Below, piece by piece: positions 27,815-37,198 of a stretch of 64,000 nt of DNA; position 1 is the first letter of the stretch, and the number at the start of each line of letters is the position of its first letter. The DNA is from DATKOF01 sp035524795 (GTDB taxonomy: Bacteria; Pseudomonadota; Gammaproteobacteria; Burkholderiales; SG8-41): contig DATKOF010000007.1 in assembly GCA_035524795.1 (NCBI GenBank), forward strand, positions 1 to 64,000, written 5' to 3'. Under the pieces are notes generated by a model. The model did not search any database, was not told the origin of the DNA, and worked only from the letters and a program-made list of their open reading frames with translations. Both the position numbers and the translations under genes were made by a program.

Positions 27815-30022
27815 TCAGCGCCTTGACGCGCGCGCGACGCCCGACACGCCGCGTATCAATACCAACAGTCTTCGCAGTTGATCAAGGTCGTTGATTTCGA
27901 CCGTCAGCGTGATCCGCGCTGCCGCGTCGCGGCTTGTGCTGCGGGTCGCCACGACATTGACCCGCTCGCGCAGCAGTGATTCGGTGACATCGCGCAACAG
28001 CCCGGGGCGGTTGGCCGCTTCGATTTCGACATCGACCGGAAACACCCTGTCTGCGCCCATATTGGCGCCCCAGTCCGCCGCGATCAGCCGTTCCGTCGCC
28101 AGCCGCGCGGCGTTGTGGCAGTTGGCGCGGTGAATCGTCACGCCGCGGCCGCGCGTGATGAAACCCACGATCGGATCGGGCGGCGCCGGTTTGCAGCATT
28201 TGGCGGGCACCGTCAGCAGCTTGTCCACGCCGACGATCAGAATGCCGCCTGGCTGCGCGCGCGACATTCTGACCGGCGGCTGCTCATCGACCGGTGCCGC
28301 GCCGTCGCCCCGGAATTCCGCAAGCAACCGGGCCGGGCCGATCCGGCCGCGTCCGACTTCGGCCAGGAAATCATCAAGCTTTTCGAAGTCGAACCGCCGC
28401 GCCAGTGCGTCCAGCCTGACATCGGTCATGCCGTGCCGCTGCAGTTCCCTTTCGAGGATCTCGCGGCCCTGCGCCGCGGCCGCCTCGTGATGCTGGCGGT
28501 TGAACCACTGCCGGATCCTGGCGCGCGCGCTGCCGCTGCGCACGAAGCCGAGCGCGGGATTGAGCCAGTCGCGGCTCGGCCCGCCCTGCCTGGCGGCAAG
28601 AATTTCGACCTGCTGGCCGTTGCTGAGCGGCGTATTGAGCGGAACAATCACACCGTCCACCTTGGCGCCGCGACAACGGTGCCCAAGGCCGCTGTGCACA
28701 TGGTATGCAAAATCGATCGGCGTCGCGCCGCGCGGCAAATCGATGACTTTGCCTTGTGGCGTCAGCACGTAAATCGTGTCGGCAAACAATTCGCTTTTGA
28801 ATTGCGCCGCGAATTCCCCGCTGTCGGCGATCTCGTCCTTCCATTCGATGACCTGCCGCAGCCACGCGATCTTTTCGTGATAACCGGCATCGCCGCGCGC
28901 GCCGCCCTGCGCCCCTTCCTTGTAATGCCAGTGCGCGGCGATGCCGAGTTCGGCGTCGCGGTGCATTTCGAAAGTGCGGATCTGCACCTCGACCGGCTTG
29001 CCCTCGGGGCCGATCACCGCGGTGTGCAGCGAGCGGTAATGGTTGCTCTTCGGCTTCGCGATATAGTCGTCGAACTCTTTCGCCAGCGGCGGCCACAGGC
29101 CATGCGCAATGCCAAGCACCGCATAGCAGTCCTTGATATCGTCGACCAGCACGCGTACTGCGCGTACATCGTAGAGCGCGTCGAAATCGACACTCTTGCG
29201 CCGCATCTTGCTGTAGATGCTGTAGATATGCTTCGGCCGTCCGCTGACCTCGGCCCTGATACCGGAGCTTTCGAGCTCGTGCCGCAGCGCAAGAATGACC
29301 CGCTCGATGTAGCGTTCGCGGTCGTCGCGCGTGCCGTCGAGGCGGGACGCAATGTCCCTGTAGACATCCGGCTCCAGCACGCGCAGCGCAAAATCCTCGA
29401 GTTCCCATTTCAGTTGCCAGACACCCAGCCGGTTGGCCAGCGGCGCGAAGATATCGAGCGCAAGACGCGCCGCGTCGCGCCGGGACTGGACGTCGTCGGA
29501 TCTGACGATGAAGCGCATCGTCTGCACGTGATCGGCAAGCTTGATCAGAACGACGCGCACGTCCTCGGCCATCGCCAGCAGCATCTTGCGCAGACTCTCG
29601 AGCTGCGTCCGATGTTCGCCGCCGGTGTGCACCGCGCGGCCGCCCAGAGCTTCGATCAGGGCCATGCGCGCCACACCGTCCGCCAGCGCGGCGATGCGCT
29701 CGCCGAACAGGCTGCGCATCGTGGCCAGCGCGTCGTGCCGGTCGGCCGACAGCGCAACCACCGGCGCCAGCAGCGCCGCGGCGGCACATTCGGCATCGAG
29801 ACCGAGCCCGCGTAAAATCGCGGTGGTGCCCTCTGCGTGCACAAGCAGCGGCTCGCCGCCGGCGACCGTACGTCCGTCGAGATACGGCGATGCCCATTGG
29901 CGCGCGCGCGCGACCAGGCCGGCATTCGCCGGCGAACCATCACCCACGGACGTCGGCCAGCTTTCGGCCACGGCGTCCGCAGCCGTCGCGGTGACCAATC
30001 GGAGACGGATATTACGCACCAT
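27815..30022 (-). CDS. relA: GTP pyrophosphokinase RelA (synthetase-only long RSH protein)
   Basis: RelA makes (p)ppGpp on starved ribosomes. The 735-residue protein has a pseudo-hydrolase domain whose HD pair is replaced (LLAPVVAL where SpoT has LLHDVVED), so hydrolysis is not expected. The synthetase domain has YDVRAVRVLV, EFDDYIAKPKSNHYRSLHT (the RelA-type acidic EFDD) and VEVQIRTFEMHRDAELGIAAHW. TGS (VIDLPRGATPIDFAYHVHSG), zinc-finger/helical (LLTVPAKCCKPAPPDPIVGF) and C-terminal ACT domains follow. tRNA-Val follows it, then thrS. SpoT is not in the window. Confidence 0.93.
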   Translation of the reverse strand: MVRNIRLRLVTATAADAVAESWPTSVGDGSPANAGLVARARQWASPYLDGRTVAGGEPLLVHAEGTTAILRGLGLDAECAAAALLAPVVALSADRHDALATMRSLFGERIAALADGVARMALIEALGGRAVHTGGEHRTQLESLRKMLLAMAEDVRVVLIKLADHVQTMRFIVRSDDVQSRRDAARLALDIFAPLANRLGVWQLKWELEDFALRVLEPDVYRDIASRLDGTRDDRERYIERVILALRHELESSGIRAEVSGRPKHIYSIYSKMRRKSVDFDALYDVRAVRVLVDDIKDCYAVLGIAHGLWPPLAKEFDDYIAKPKSNHYRSLHTAVIGPEGKPVEVQIRTFEMHRDAELGIAAHWHYKEGAQGGARGDAGYHEKIAWLRQVIEWKDEIADSGEFAAQFKSELFADTIYVLTPQGKVIDLPRGATPIDFAYHVHSGLGHRCRGAKVDGVIVPLNTPLSNGQQVEILAARQGGPSRDWLNPALGFVRSGSARARIRQWFNRQHHEAAAAQGREILERELQRHGMTDVRLDALARRFDFEKLDDFLAEVGRGRIGPARLLAEFRGDGAAPVDEQPPVRMSRAQPGGILIVGVDKLLTVPAKCCKPAPPDPIVGFITRGRGVTIHRANCHNAARLATERLIAADWGANMGADRVFPVDVEIEAANRPGLLRDVTESLLRERVNVVATRSTSRDAAARITLTVEINDLDQLRRLLVLIRGVSGVARASRR

Positions 30023-30034
30023 GATGAACTACCA

Positions 30035-30062
30035 TATATAAAGCGATTCCCGGGAAATGCAA
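30035..30062 (-). promoter_or_regulatory. candidate relA promoter
   Basis: On the minus strand TTGCAT (30057-30062) and TATATA (30035-30040) are 16 bp apart. Transcription would start only about 6 nt before the relA ATG, giving an almost leaderless mRNA. No ribosome-binding site precedes the ATG, which fits. Confidence 0.5.
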
Positions 30063-30200
30063 CCGGCCTGCCGGTTAGTCGGGATCAGGCGCAGCAAGGT
30101 TCACTACGTGCTACCGGAACAGTTTGGCAGACCAATTGAACGCAAAATTTTCCTTATTGCACCATAATCATGCGCATCATGTCCCGAATCCTGCTTTTGG

Positions 30201-30239
30201 TGCATTCCGATGCCCGTATCGAGCGGGCATCGGAATGCA
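30201..30239. repeat. perfect 16-bp inverted repeat between divergent relA and the ATP-grasp gene
   Basis: TGCATTCCGATGCCCG (30201-30216) and its exact reverse complement (30224-30239) flank a 7-base spacer TATCGAG. Neither side has a T tract of terminator quality. It lies roughly midway in the 328-bp gap between divergent genes. It could be an operator for a dimeric regulator, a relic of a mobile element, or the 3' stem of a small RNA. The rest of the gap (30063-30350) holds no gene that I can recognise. Confidence 0.7.
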
Positions 30240-30350
30240 ATTTGACGCGTCATGCATCGTCCGCTTTGCCGGGCGCCGGAACGGTTGCGGCTATCGGGCA
30301 CGGCCATTGCTTCATGATAGAAATAAAGATTCGGCTGGATTAACACGAAC

Positions 30351-31787
30351 ATGTTGGCCGCAGTGAGACCCGCCAGCGCCCGTTGCTACGACGAAATGTA
30401 CGATGCCGCCGGCATCCCGTACGCGCATTATGGCGCCTATGCCGAATGGCTTTCCGGCAAGCCGCGCGATTTCATGCTGCAGAAGCAAAGGGAAGCCGAC
30501 ACGCTTTACGCGCGGCTCGGCATCACGTTCGCGGTCTACGGCGACGAGGGCGGCGTCGAGCGCTCGATCCCGTTCGACATCATCCCGCGCATCATGCCGG
30601 CCGCGACGTGGAAAAAAATTTCCGACGGCTGCTGCCAGCGCGTGCGCGCGCTGAACGCGTTTCTCAGCGACATCTATCATCGGCAGGAAATCGTCCGGGC
30701 GGGCATCGTTCCCGAACGGCAAATCCTCGGCAACAGCCTGTTCCGCCGCGAAATGCAGGGTGTCGATGTGCCGGGCGGCGTCTACGTGCATGTCGCAGGC
30801 GTCGACATCGTGATGGTGGACGCTGAAACCTTCTACGTGCTCGAAGACAATCTGCGCACGCCGTCCGGCGTTTCATACATGCTGGAAAACCGCAGGATGA
30901 TGATGCGCCTGTTCCCCGACCTGTTCGCCCGCATCGCGGTCGCGCCGGTGGATCACTATGCCGATGTCCTGCTCGACAACCTGCGCGCGGTCGCGCCGAC
31001 CGGCAGCGCCGATCCGGTGGTCGTTGTGCTGACGCCGGGTTCCTATAACTCCGCCTACTTCGAGCACGCGTTCCTCGCGCAGCAGATGGGCGTCGAACTG
31101 GTCGAGGGACAGGATCTGTTCGTTTCCGACGATACGGTGTTCATGCGCACCACGCATGGCCCGAAACGGGTCGACGTCATCTACCGGCGCATCGATGACG
31201 ATTTTCTCGATCCGCTGGCGTTCCGCCGCGATTCGATACTCGGCGTGCCCGGCCTGTTCGCCGCCTATCGCGCCGGCCATGTGACGCTGGCCAACGCGAT
31301 CGGCACCGGCGTCGCCGACGACAAGTCCACTTATACCTACGCGCCGGAAATGATCCGTTTCTATCTCGGCGAGGAACCGATCCTGCAGAACGTGCCGACC
31401 TGGCAGCTCGGCAGGCCCGATGACCTCAAATACGTGCTCGACCATCTGCCGGAACTTGTGGTCAAGGAAGTGCAGGGTTCCGGCGGCTACGGCATGCTGG
31501 TCGGCCCCGCCGCCGGGAAGTCTGAAATCAGGGCCTACCGCGAGCGCATCCTGGAACATTCCGCCAACTTCATCGCCCAGCCGACGCTCGCGCTTTCAAC
31601 CTGCCCGACGTTCGTGCAGTCGGGAATCGCGCCGCGCCACGTCGACCTGCGTCCGTACGTGCTATCGGGAAAATCGGTGACGCTGGTGCCGGGCGCGCTG
31701 ACGCGCGTTGCGCTGCGCGAAGGCTCGCTGGTCGTCAATTCGTCGCAGGGCGGCGGCACCAAGGACACCTGGATCCTCGAATCCTGA
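30351..31787 (+). CDS. circularly permuted ATP-grasp protein (DUF404/DUF407 type)
   Basis: The 478-residue protein begins with RCYDEMYDAAGIPYAHYGAY and contains GVYVHVAGVDIVMVD, FYVLEDNLRTPSGVSYMLEN, YTYAPEMIRFYLGEEPIL and LVVKEVQGSGGYGMLVGP, all diagnostic of the CP_ATPgrasp family. ATP-grasp enzymes join a carboxylate to an amine or thiol via an acyl phosphate. In the known neighbourhood with alpha-E, Anbu and transglutaminase proteins, this family is predicted to make a peptide or amide tag; the chemistry has not been shown. It heads the operon; the next gene starts 40 bp later after a heptamer repeat. Confidence 0.9.
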   Translation: MLAAVRPASARCYDEMYDAAGIPYAHYGAYAEWLSGKPRDFMLQKQREADTLYARLGITFAVYGDEGGVERSIPFDIIPRIMPAATWKKISDGCCQRVRALNAFLSDIYHRQEIVRAGIVPERQILGNSLFRREMQGVDVPGGVYVHVAGVDIVMVDAETFYVLEDNLRTPSGVSYMLENRRMMMRLFPDLFARIAVAPVDHYADVLLDNLRAVAPTGSADPVVVVLTPGSYNSAYFEHAFLAQQMGVELVEGQDLFVSDDTVFMRTTHGPKRVDVIYRRIDDDFLDPLAFRRDSILGVPGLFAAYRAGHVTLANAIGTGVADDKSTYTYAPEMIRFYLGEEPILQNVPTWQLGRPDDLKYVLDHLPELVVKEVQGSGGYGMLVGPAAGKSEIRAYRERILEHSANFIAQPTLALSTCPTFVQSGIAPRHVDLRPYVLSGKSVTLVPGALTRVALREGSLVVNSSQGGGTKDTWILES

Positions 31788-31790
31788 TGT

Positions 31791-31825
31791 CCCCTCAATC
31801 CTCAATCCTCGATCCCCGATCCTTG
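31791..31825 (+). repeat. heptamer repeat, five degenerate copies, between ATP-grasp and alpha-E genes
   Basis: Five consecutive 7-mers read CCCCTCA, ATCCTCA, ATCCTCG, ATCCCCG and ATCCTTG and fill the gap up to the next start codon. On the minus strand the unit is AGGATTG/CGGGGAT-like, close to the AGGATTC unit at 60813. The sequence is pyrimidine-rich on the coding strand, so the downstream gene has no ribosome-binding site of its own. Confidence 0.75.
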
Positions 31826-31827
31826 TC

Positions 31828-32814
31828 ATGCTGAGTCGCGCCGCCAACAACCTGTACTGGATGTCACGCCAGATCGAGCGCGCCGAGAATGCGGCGCGCA
31901 TGCTCGATGTGACCTACCGCATGTCGCTGCTGCCGTACCGCGTGCTCGAGCCCGGGCAGGAATGGGCCGAACCATGGGCGCTGCCGCTCGTCATCACCGG
32001 ACTGGCCAGCGCCTATTACGAGCGCTATCCGGGCCGGATCACGCCCGACAACGTGCTGCGCTTCATGGTGCTCGACCCGGCCAATTCCTCCAGCATCTGT
32101 TCGTGCATCCAGGCGGCGCGCGAAAATGCGCGCAGCATGCGCGGCGCAATCACCGAGGAAATGTACGAAGACCTCAACGATTTCTGGCTGAAGATGCGCG
32201 AGTTCGACCGCCATCGCGTCGAGGCCGACGTCGGCGGGTTTTTCGGCTGGGTCAAGATTCGCTCGCACCAGTTCCGCGGCGTCACGTTCGGCACCATGCT
32301 GCGCGACGAGAGCTACCACTTCATCCGCCTCGGCACGTTCATGGAGCGCGCCGACAACACCGCGCGCATCCTCGACGTCAAATACCATACGTTGCTGCCG
32401 AGCGTCGCCGACGTCGGCGGCGCCGTCGATTATTACCAGTGGGGCGCATTGCTGCGCTCGGTCAGCGCCTTCGATTCCTATCGCAAAATCTATCACGACG
32501 TGATCACGCCGATGCGGGTCGCCGAACTGCTGATCCTGCGTGCCGACGTGCCACGCTCACTGCACGCCTGCATGAACGAAATCTACGAAATCCTGCAGGA
32601 GCTGTGCGATGACACCCAGCGCGAGGCCGAACGGCTGGCCGGCGAACTGCACGCGAAACTGCACTACGGACAGACGCAGCAGATCATTCAGATCGGACTC
32701 CACGAATATCTGACCGGTTTTCTCGACGGCACCAGCCGGTTGACCGATGAAATCGACAAAACCTTCCTGGTTCCGGTCTATCCGTCCCATCTGGCACAGA
32801 CCGTCGCCGCATGA
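31828..32814 (+). CDS. alpha-E domain protein (DUF403)
   Basis: The 328-residue protein starts MLSRAANNLYWMSRQIERAE, the diagnostic alpha-E opening, and has the LRDESYHFIRLGTFMERADN and ARILDVKYHTLL motifs rich in Glu/Asp/His on helices. The fold is all-helical; the function is unknown but it always accompanies CP-ATP-grasp and transglutaminase proteins. No Shine-Dalgarno sequence precedes the ATG at 31828, since the gap is a CT-rich heptamer repeat, so coupling to the upstream gene or a leaderless mode is likely. Confidence 0.9.
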   Translation: MLSRAANNLYWMSRQIERAENAARMLDVTYRMSLLPYRVLEPGQEWAEPWALPLVITGLASAYYERYPGRITPDNVLRFMVLDPANSSSICSCIQAARENARSMRGAITEEMYEDLNDFWLKMREFDRHRVEADVGGFFGWVKIRSHQFRGVTFGTMLRDESYHFIRLGTFMERADNTARILDVKYHTLLPSVADVGGAVDYYQWGALLRSVSAFDSYRKIYHDVITPMRVAELLILRADVPRSLHACMNEIYEILQELCDDTQREAERLAGELHAKLHYGQTQQIIQIGLHEYLTGFLDGTSRLTDEIDKTFLVPVYPSHLAQTVAA

Positions 32815-32895
32815 ACGTCCTGCCCTGCTGCAAAAAGCCGGCCGCGAACGATTAAAATAGGTGTTTTCAACAACCCCGTCCGGAGCATTGCCCGC

Positions 32896-33621
32896 ATGAC
32901 GTATTGTGTCGGATTGATACTCGATGCAGGAATGGTATTCGCGTCGGATTCGCGCACCAACGCCGGCGTCGATCAGGTCGCTTCGTTCCGCAAGATGCGC
33001 ATCTTCGCCCAGGACGGCGAGCGCGTGATCGTGATCCTGAGTTCAGGCAATCTTTCCATCACTCAGAGCGCGATCAACCTGCTGGAACATCCTGCCGGCG
33101 ACGGCGTCAAGACGCTGCTGAACTGCGCCTCGATGTTCGAGACCGCCGAACTCATCGGCCACGCGCTGCGCGAAGTGCGGCAGCGCGACGGGCCGCACAT
33201 GGCGCAGAACAACATCGACGCCAGCGCCTCGTTCATTGTCGGCGGCCAGATCCGCGGCGAACCGCAGCGGCTGTTCAATATCTACAACGAGGGCAACTTC
33301 ATCGAAGCGACGCCGGAGACGCCGTATTTCCAGATCGGCGAGAGCAAGTACGGCAAACCGGTGCTCGACCGCGTGATCAACCGCGCAACCGGCCTGCTCG
33401 ACGCGGCGAAATGCGTGCTGGTTTCATTCGATTCGACGATGCGCAGCAACATTTCGGTCGGGCTGCCGATCGATCTGATGATCTACCGCAACAACGAGCT
33501 GCGCATCGGCATCCAGCGCCGGATCATGAAGAGCGATCCCTACTTCGACATGATCCACACCCAGTGGGGCGAGGGACTGAAGCGCGTGTTCGCACAGCTG
33601 CCCAACCCGCAATGGGACTGA
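32896..33621 (+). CDS. anbu: Anbu, ancestral proteasome-like beta-subunit peptidase
   Basis: The 241-residue protein is a bacterial proteasome-type Ntn hydrolase. After Met removal it begins with the nucleophile Thr1 (TYCVGLILDAGMVFASDSRT), has Asp17 in SDSRTNAG and a lysine near position 32 in FRKMRIF, matching the T1-D17-K33 catalytic triad. There is no propeptide. Anbu subunits assemble into open rings; their substrate and the role of ATP are uncertain. Its place between alpha-E and transglutaminase genes is the conserved Anbu operon, which suggests turnover of proteins or peptides processed by the other enzymes. Confidence 0.92.
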   Translation: MTYCVGLILDAGMVFASDSRTNAGVDQVASFRKMRIFAQDGERVIVILSSGNLSITQSAINLLEHPAGDGVKTLLNCASMFETAELIGHALREVRQRDGPHMAQNNIDASASFIVGGQIRGEPQRLFNIYNEGNFIEATPETPYFQIGESKYGKPVLDRVINRATGLLDAAKCVLVSFDSTMRSNISVGLPIDLMIYRNNELRIGIQRRIMKSDPYFDMIHTQWGEGLKRVFAQLPNPQWD

Positions 33622-33640
33622 ACCGTCCGGGCCGCCGCGC

Positions 33641-36600
33641 GTGAGCATCCGCGTCGCTCTGCACCATCAGACCCGCTACCGCTACGACCGGCTGGTCGCG
33701 CTGTCGCCGCAGGAGGTCCGTCTGCGGCCGGCACCGCACTGCCGCACGCCGGTGCTCTCCTATTCGCTGACCGTCGAGCCGGAACGGCATTTCATCAACT
33801 GGCAGCAGGATGCATTCGGCAACTACATCGCGCGCTTCGTGTTCCCCGAAAAAACGCGCGAACTCGATATCACGGTCGATCTGGTCGCCGACATGACGGT
33901 GATCAATCCGTTCGACTTTTTCATCGACAGCAGCGCCGAGAAATTCCCGTTCTCGTACGATGATCGGCAGCGCGGCAACCTCGCGCCGTTTCTCGCCGTG
34001 GAGGAACCGGGGCCGCTGTTCGCGCGCTGGCTGGCCGACTTCCGCGCCGCGCATAGCGGCGCGATCAACACGGTGGACTATCTGGTCGCGATCAACCGGC
34101 GCCTGCAGCAGGATATCCGCTATCTGGTGCGGATGGAGCCCGGCGTGCAAGGCTGTGAACAGACCCTCGCGCTCGGCAGCGGCTCGTGCCGCGACAGCGG
34201 CTGGTTGCTGGTGCAACTGCTGCGCCATTGCGGACTCGCCGCGCGCTTCGTCTCCGGCTATCTGATCCAGCTCGCCGCCGATCTCAAGCCGCTCGACGGC
34301 CCGGCCGGTCCTGAACGCGACTTCACCGATCTTCACGCCTGGGCCGAAGCCTACATTCCAGGCGCGGGCTGGATCGGGCTCGATCCGACCTCGGGGCTGC
34401 TCGCCGGCGAAGGCCACCTGCCGCTCGCCTGCACCGCGGCGCCCGCCGACGCGGCGCCGATCACCGGCCACACCGAACCGTGCCAGTCGCAATTCGATTT
34501 CGCGATGCAGATCACGCGCGTTCACGAAGACCCGCGCGTGACCAGACCCTATTCCGGCGAACAGTGGCAGTCGATCGACGCGCTCGGTCGCCAGGTCGAC
34601 GCCGAACTCAAGGCCAGCGACGTGCGGCTGACACAGGGCGGCGAACCGACTTTCATTTCCGCCGACGACATGGACGGCGAGGAATGGAATTTCACCGCGC
34701 TGTCGCCGGCCAAGCGGGCGCTCGCCGAAAATTTGCAGCGCCGTTTGCAGGCACGCTTCGCACCGGGCGGAATGCTGCATTTCGGTCAGGGCAAATGGTA
34801 TCCGGGCGAAGCCGCGCCGCGCTGGGCGCTCGGCATCCACTGGCGCAAGGACGGCAAGCCAATATGGAATGATGCCGCGCTGTTCGCTGCCGGAGAAGAC
34901 AGCGGCCATGGCACGACGGAAGCAAAGCGGTTGATCGAGGCGATCGCCGGCCGGCTTGGTTTGTCCGCACAATTCATAATCCCGGCCTTCGAGGATGCCT
35001 GGCAGGCGCTGGACCAGGAAAGCCGGCTGCCGCCCAATATTGACCCGCTCAACGCCGACCTCGACAACGACGTCGAGCACGCGCGGCTGGCGGCGCAGTT
35101 GCGGCAAGGGCTCAACCAACCGGCCGGCTTCGTGCTGCCGCTGCGCGCCGCAACCGCGAACGACAAATCCGGCGCGCGCTGGGAAAGCAGCCGCTGGCCG
35201 CTGCGGCGCAGGCATCTGTTCCTGCTCGCCAGCAGTCTGTCGATCGGCTACCGCCTGCCGCTCGACAGCCTGCCGGCGACCGAAGAGCGCGACGACGACC
35301 TGCCGCGCGATCCGTTCGAACCGGTCGAAGCGCTCGACGACGCCGACATCGCGCTCGCGGCTGCGCGCACCCGACGCAAACCCAAGGCCGACCCCAAGCC
35401 GCGCGAAGTGGTGCGCACCGCGCTGTGTGTGCAGGCGCGCGACGGCTGCCTTTACGTCTTTCTGCCGCCGCTTCCGCTGCTCGAAGATTACCTGGCGCTG
35501 GTGGCGACCGTCGAAACGGCTGCCGCCGATCTGCGGCTGCCGCTGCATCTCGAAGGCTACGAGCCGCCGCTTGACGCGCGCATCAGCACGCTCAAAATCA
35601 CGCCCGATCCCGGCGTGATCGAGGTCAACATCCATCCGGCGGCGGACTGGGACGGACTCGCCTCGAACATAACGGCGCTCTACGAGGAAACGCGCGCGGC
35701 CCGGCTGAGCGCCGAGAAATTCATGCTCGACGGCCGCCACACCGGCACCGGCGGCGGCAATCACGTGACGCTCGGTGGCGCGACGCCCGCCGACAGCCCG
35801 CTGCTGCGCCGGCCCGACCTGCTCAAGAGTATGATCACCTACTGGCAGAACCATCCCGCACTGTCCTACCTGTTTGCGGGATTATTCATCGGCCCGACCA
35901 GCCAGGCGCCGCGCATCGATGAAGCGCGCGACGACAATCTGTACGAACTCGAAATCGCTTTCCAGCAACTGATGCAGCAGCATCTCACGGGCGAAGAATC
36001 GCCGAAACCGTGGCTGGTCGACCGCCTGCTGCGCAATCTGCTGGTCGATCTGACCGGCAACACCCACCGCACCGAATTCTGTATCGACAAGCTTTATTCG
36101 CCCGAGGGTTCGTATGGCCGGCTCGGTCTGCTGGAGTTCCGGGCATTTGAAATGCCGCCGCATCCGCGGATGAGCCTGGTGCAGATGCTGCTGCTGCGCG
36201 CGCTGACCGCGCGTTTCTGGAAAACGCCGTATGCAGGCCGGCTGGTGCGCTGGGGCACGCAGTTGCACGACCGCTTCATGCTGCCCCATTTCGTTGTTGC
36301 CGACATGCAGGACGTGGTGCGCGACCTGCAGGCGGCGGGTTACGCGTTTGACTTCGCATGGTTTGCGCCGTTCATCGAATTCCGCTTTCCGCGCTTCGGC
36401 ACGGTCGTCTATGACAATATCCGGATCGAACTGCGGCAGGCAATCGAACCGTGGCACGTGCTCGGCGAGGAAGTCGCCTCCGGCGCCACTGCGCGCTATG
36501 TCGATTCGTCGGTCGAGCGCGTGCAGGTCAAGGTCAGCGGCATGACCGGCGCGCGCCACGTCGTCACCTGCAACCATCGCGCGCTGCCGCTGTGCGCGAC

Positions 36601-36928
36601 CGGCGTGCCCGGCGAATTCGTCGCCGGCGTGCGCTACCGCGCCTGGCACCCGCCGTCGGCGCTGCATCCGACGATCGGCGTGCACACGCCGCTGGTCTTC
36701 GACATCGTTGACACCTGGAGCAACCGCTCGATCGGCGGCTGCACCTATCACGTCGCCCATCCGGGCGGGCGCAACTACGAAACCCTGCCGGTCAACGCCA
36801 ACGAGGCCGAAGCGCGGCGACTGGCGCGCTTCTGGGATCACGGTCACACGCCGGGACCGATGGCGGTCGCGCCTGAACCCGTCAATCCGGATTTCCCGCT
36901 GACGCTGGATTTGCGCTGGTCTGCGTAA
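33641..36928 (+). CDS. large transglutaminase-like / DUF2126 protein (GTG start)
   Basis: This 1095-residue protein starts at GTG 33641 with SIRVALHHQTRYRYDRLVAL, the bacterial transglutaminase N-terminal domain. The transglutaminase core follows, with Cys near 183 (SGSCRDSGWLLVQLLRHCGL), His near 230 (DLHAWAEAYIPGAGW) and Asp in GLDPTSG. A long DUF2126 region fills the rest (DVRLTQGGEPTFIS, HFGQGKWYPGEAAPRWALGI, GTGGGNHVTLGGATPADSPL, RTEFCIDKLYSPEGSYGRLG). It starts 19 bp after anbu. It may cross-link, hydrolyse or transfer a gamma-glutamyl or peptide group in the tagging system; this is inference. Confidence 0.9.
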   Translation: MSIRVALHHQTRYRYDRLVALSPQEVRLRPAPHCRTPVLSYSLTVEPERHFINWQQDAFGNYIARFVFPEKTRELDITVDLVADMTVINPFDFFIDSSAEKFPFSYDDRQRGNLAPFLAVEEPGPLFARWLADFRAAHSGAINTVDYLVAINRRLQQDIRYLVRMEPGVQGCEQTLALGSGSCRDSGWLLVQLLRHCGLAARFVSGYLIQLAADLKPLDGPAGPERDFTDLHAWAEAYIPGAGWIGLDPTSGLLAGEGHLPLACTAAPADAAPITGHTEPCQSQFDFAMQITRVHEDPRVTRPYSGEQWQSIDALGRQVDAELKASDVRLTQGGEPTFISADDMDGEEWNFTALSPAKRALAENLQRRLQARFAPGGMLHFGQGKWYPGEAAPRWALGIHWRKDGKPIWNDAALFAAGEDSGHGTTEAKRLIEAIAGRLGLSAQFIIPAFEDAWQALDQESRLPPNIDPLNADLDNDVEHARLAAQLRQGLNQPAGFVLPLRAATANDKSGARWESSRWPLRRRHLFLLASSLSIGYRLPLDSLPATEERDDDLPRDPFEPVEALDDADIALAAARTRRKPKADPKPREVVRTALCVQARDGCLYVFLPPLPLLEDYLALVATVETAAADLRLPLHLEGYEPPLDARISTLKITPDPGVIEVNIHPAADWDGLASNITALYEETRAARLSAEKFMLDGRHTGTGGGNHVTLGGATPADSPLLRRPDLLKSMITYWQNHPALSYLFAGLFIGPTSQAPRIDEARDDNLYELEIAFQQLMQQHLTGEESPKPWLVDRLLRNLLVDLTGNTHRTEFCIDKLYSPEGSYGRLGLLEFRAFEMPPHPRMSLVQMLLLRALTARFWKTPYAGRLVRWGTQLHDRFMLPHFVVADMQDVVRDLQAAGYAFDFAWFAPFIEFRFPRFGTVVYDNIRIELRQAIEPWHVLGEEVASGATARYVDSSVERVQVKVSGMTGARHVVTCNHRALPLCATGVPGEFVAGVRYRAWHPPSALHPTIGVHTPLVFDIVDTWSNRSIGGCTYHVAHPGGRNYETLPVNANEAEARRLARFWDHGHTPGPMAVAPEPVNPDFPLTLDLRWSA

Positions 36929-37089
36929 AACCGGCCGCAAGCGGACTGCACGGCCGGCCCCGGACTTAAACCATAAAATAAGGTATCGACAGCAACGCAA
37001 TGATAAATATTTATTTTATGTTTCACTGAAAGGCTTCGCGACCAACAAACGGGTTCCTTGATCCAGCGCAGATGCAGCATCAAAAAATG
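36929..37089. other. AT-richer intergenic stretch after the Anbu operon
   Basis: CATAAAATAA and TTATTTTATG near 36971-37020 form a distant 10-bp inverted pair. It may help end the operon, but no T-tract terminator is obvious. No gene was found. Confidence 0.4.
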
Positions 37090-37119
37090 TTGAATATGTC
37101 ACGTCTGTGGAGAGATAAT
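37090..37119 (+). promoter_or_regulatory. candidate promoter of the small exported protein gene
   Basis: TTGAAT at 37090-37095 and GATAAT at 37114-37119 are 18 bp apart. The transcript would have a leader of about 70 nt containing the imperfect repeat GGTAACCAAGTAACC. Confidence 0.5.
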
Positions 37120-37198
37120 AAAAAAGTTACTAAGGCACTTGAAAAGATACCAAGGTAACCAAGTAACCCTGTTGGGGTGGGATGGGAGAGTGCACAGA

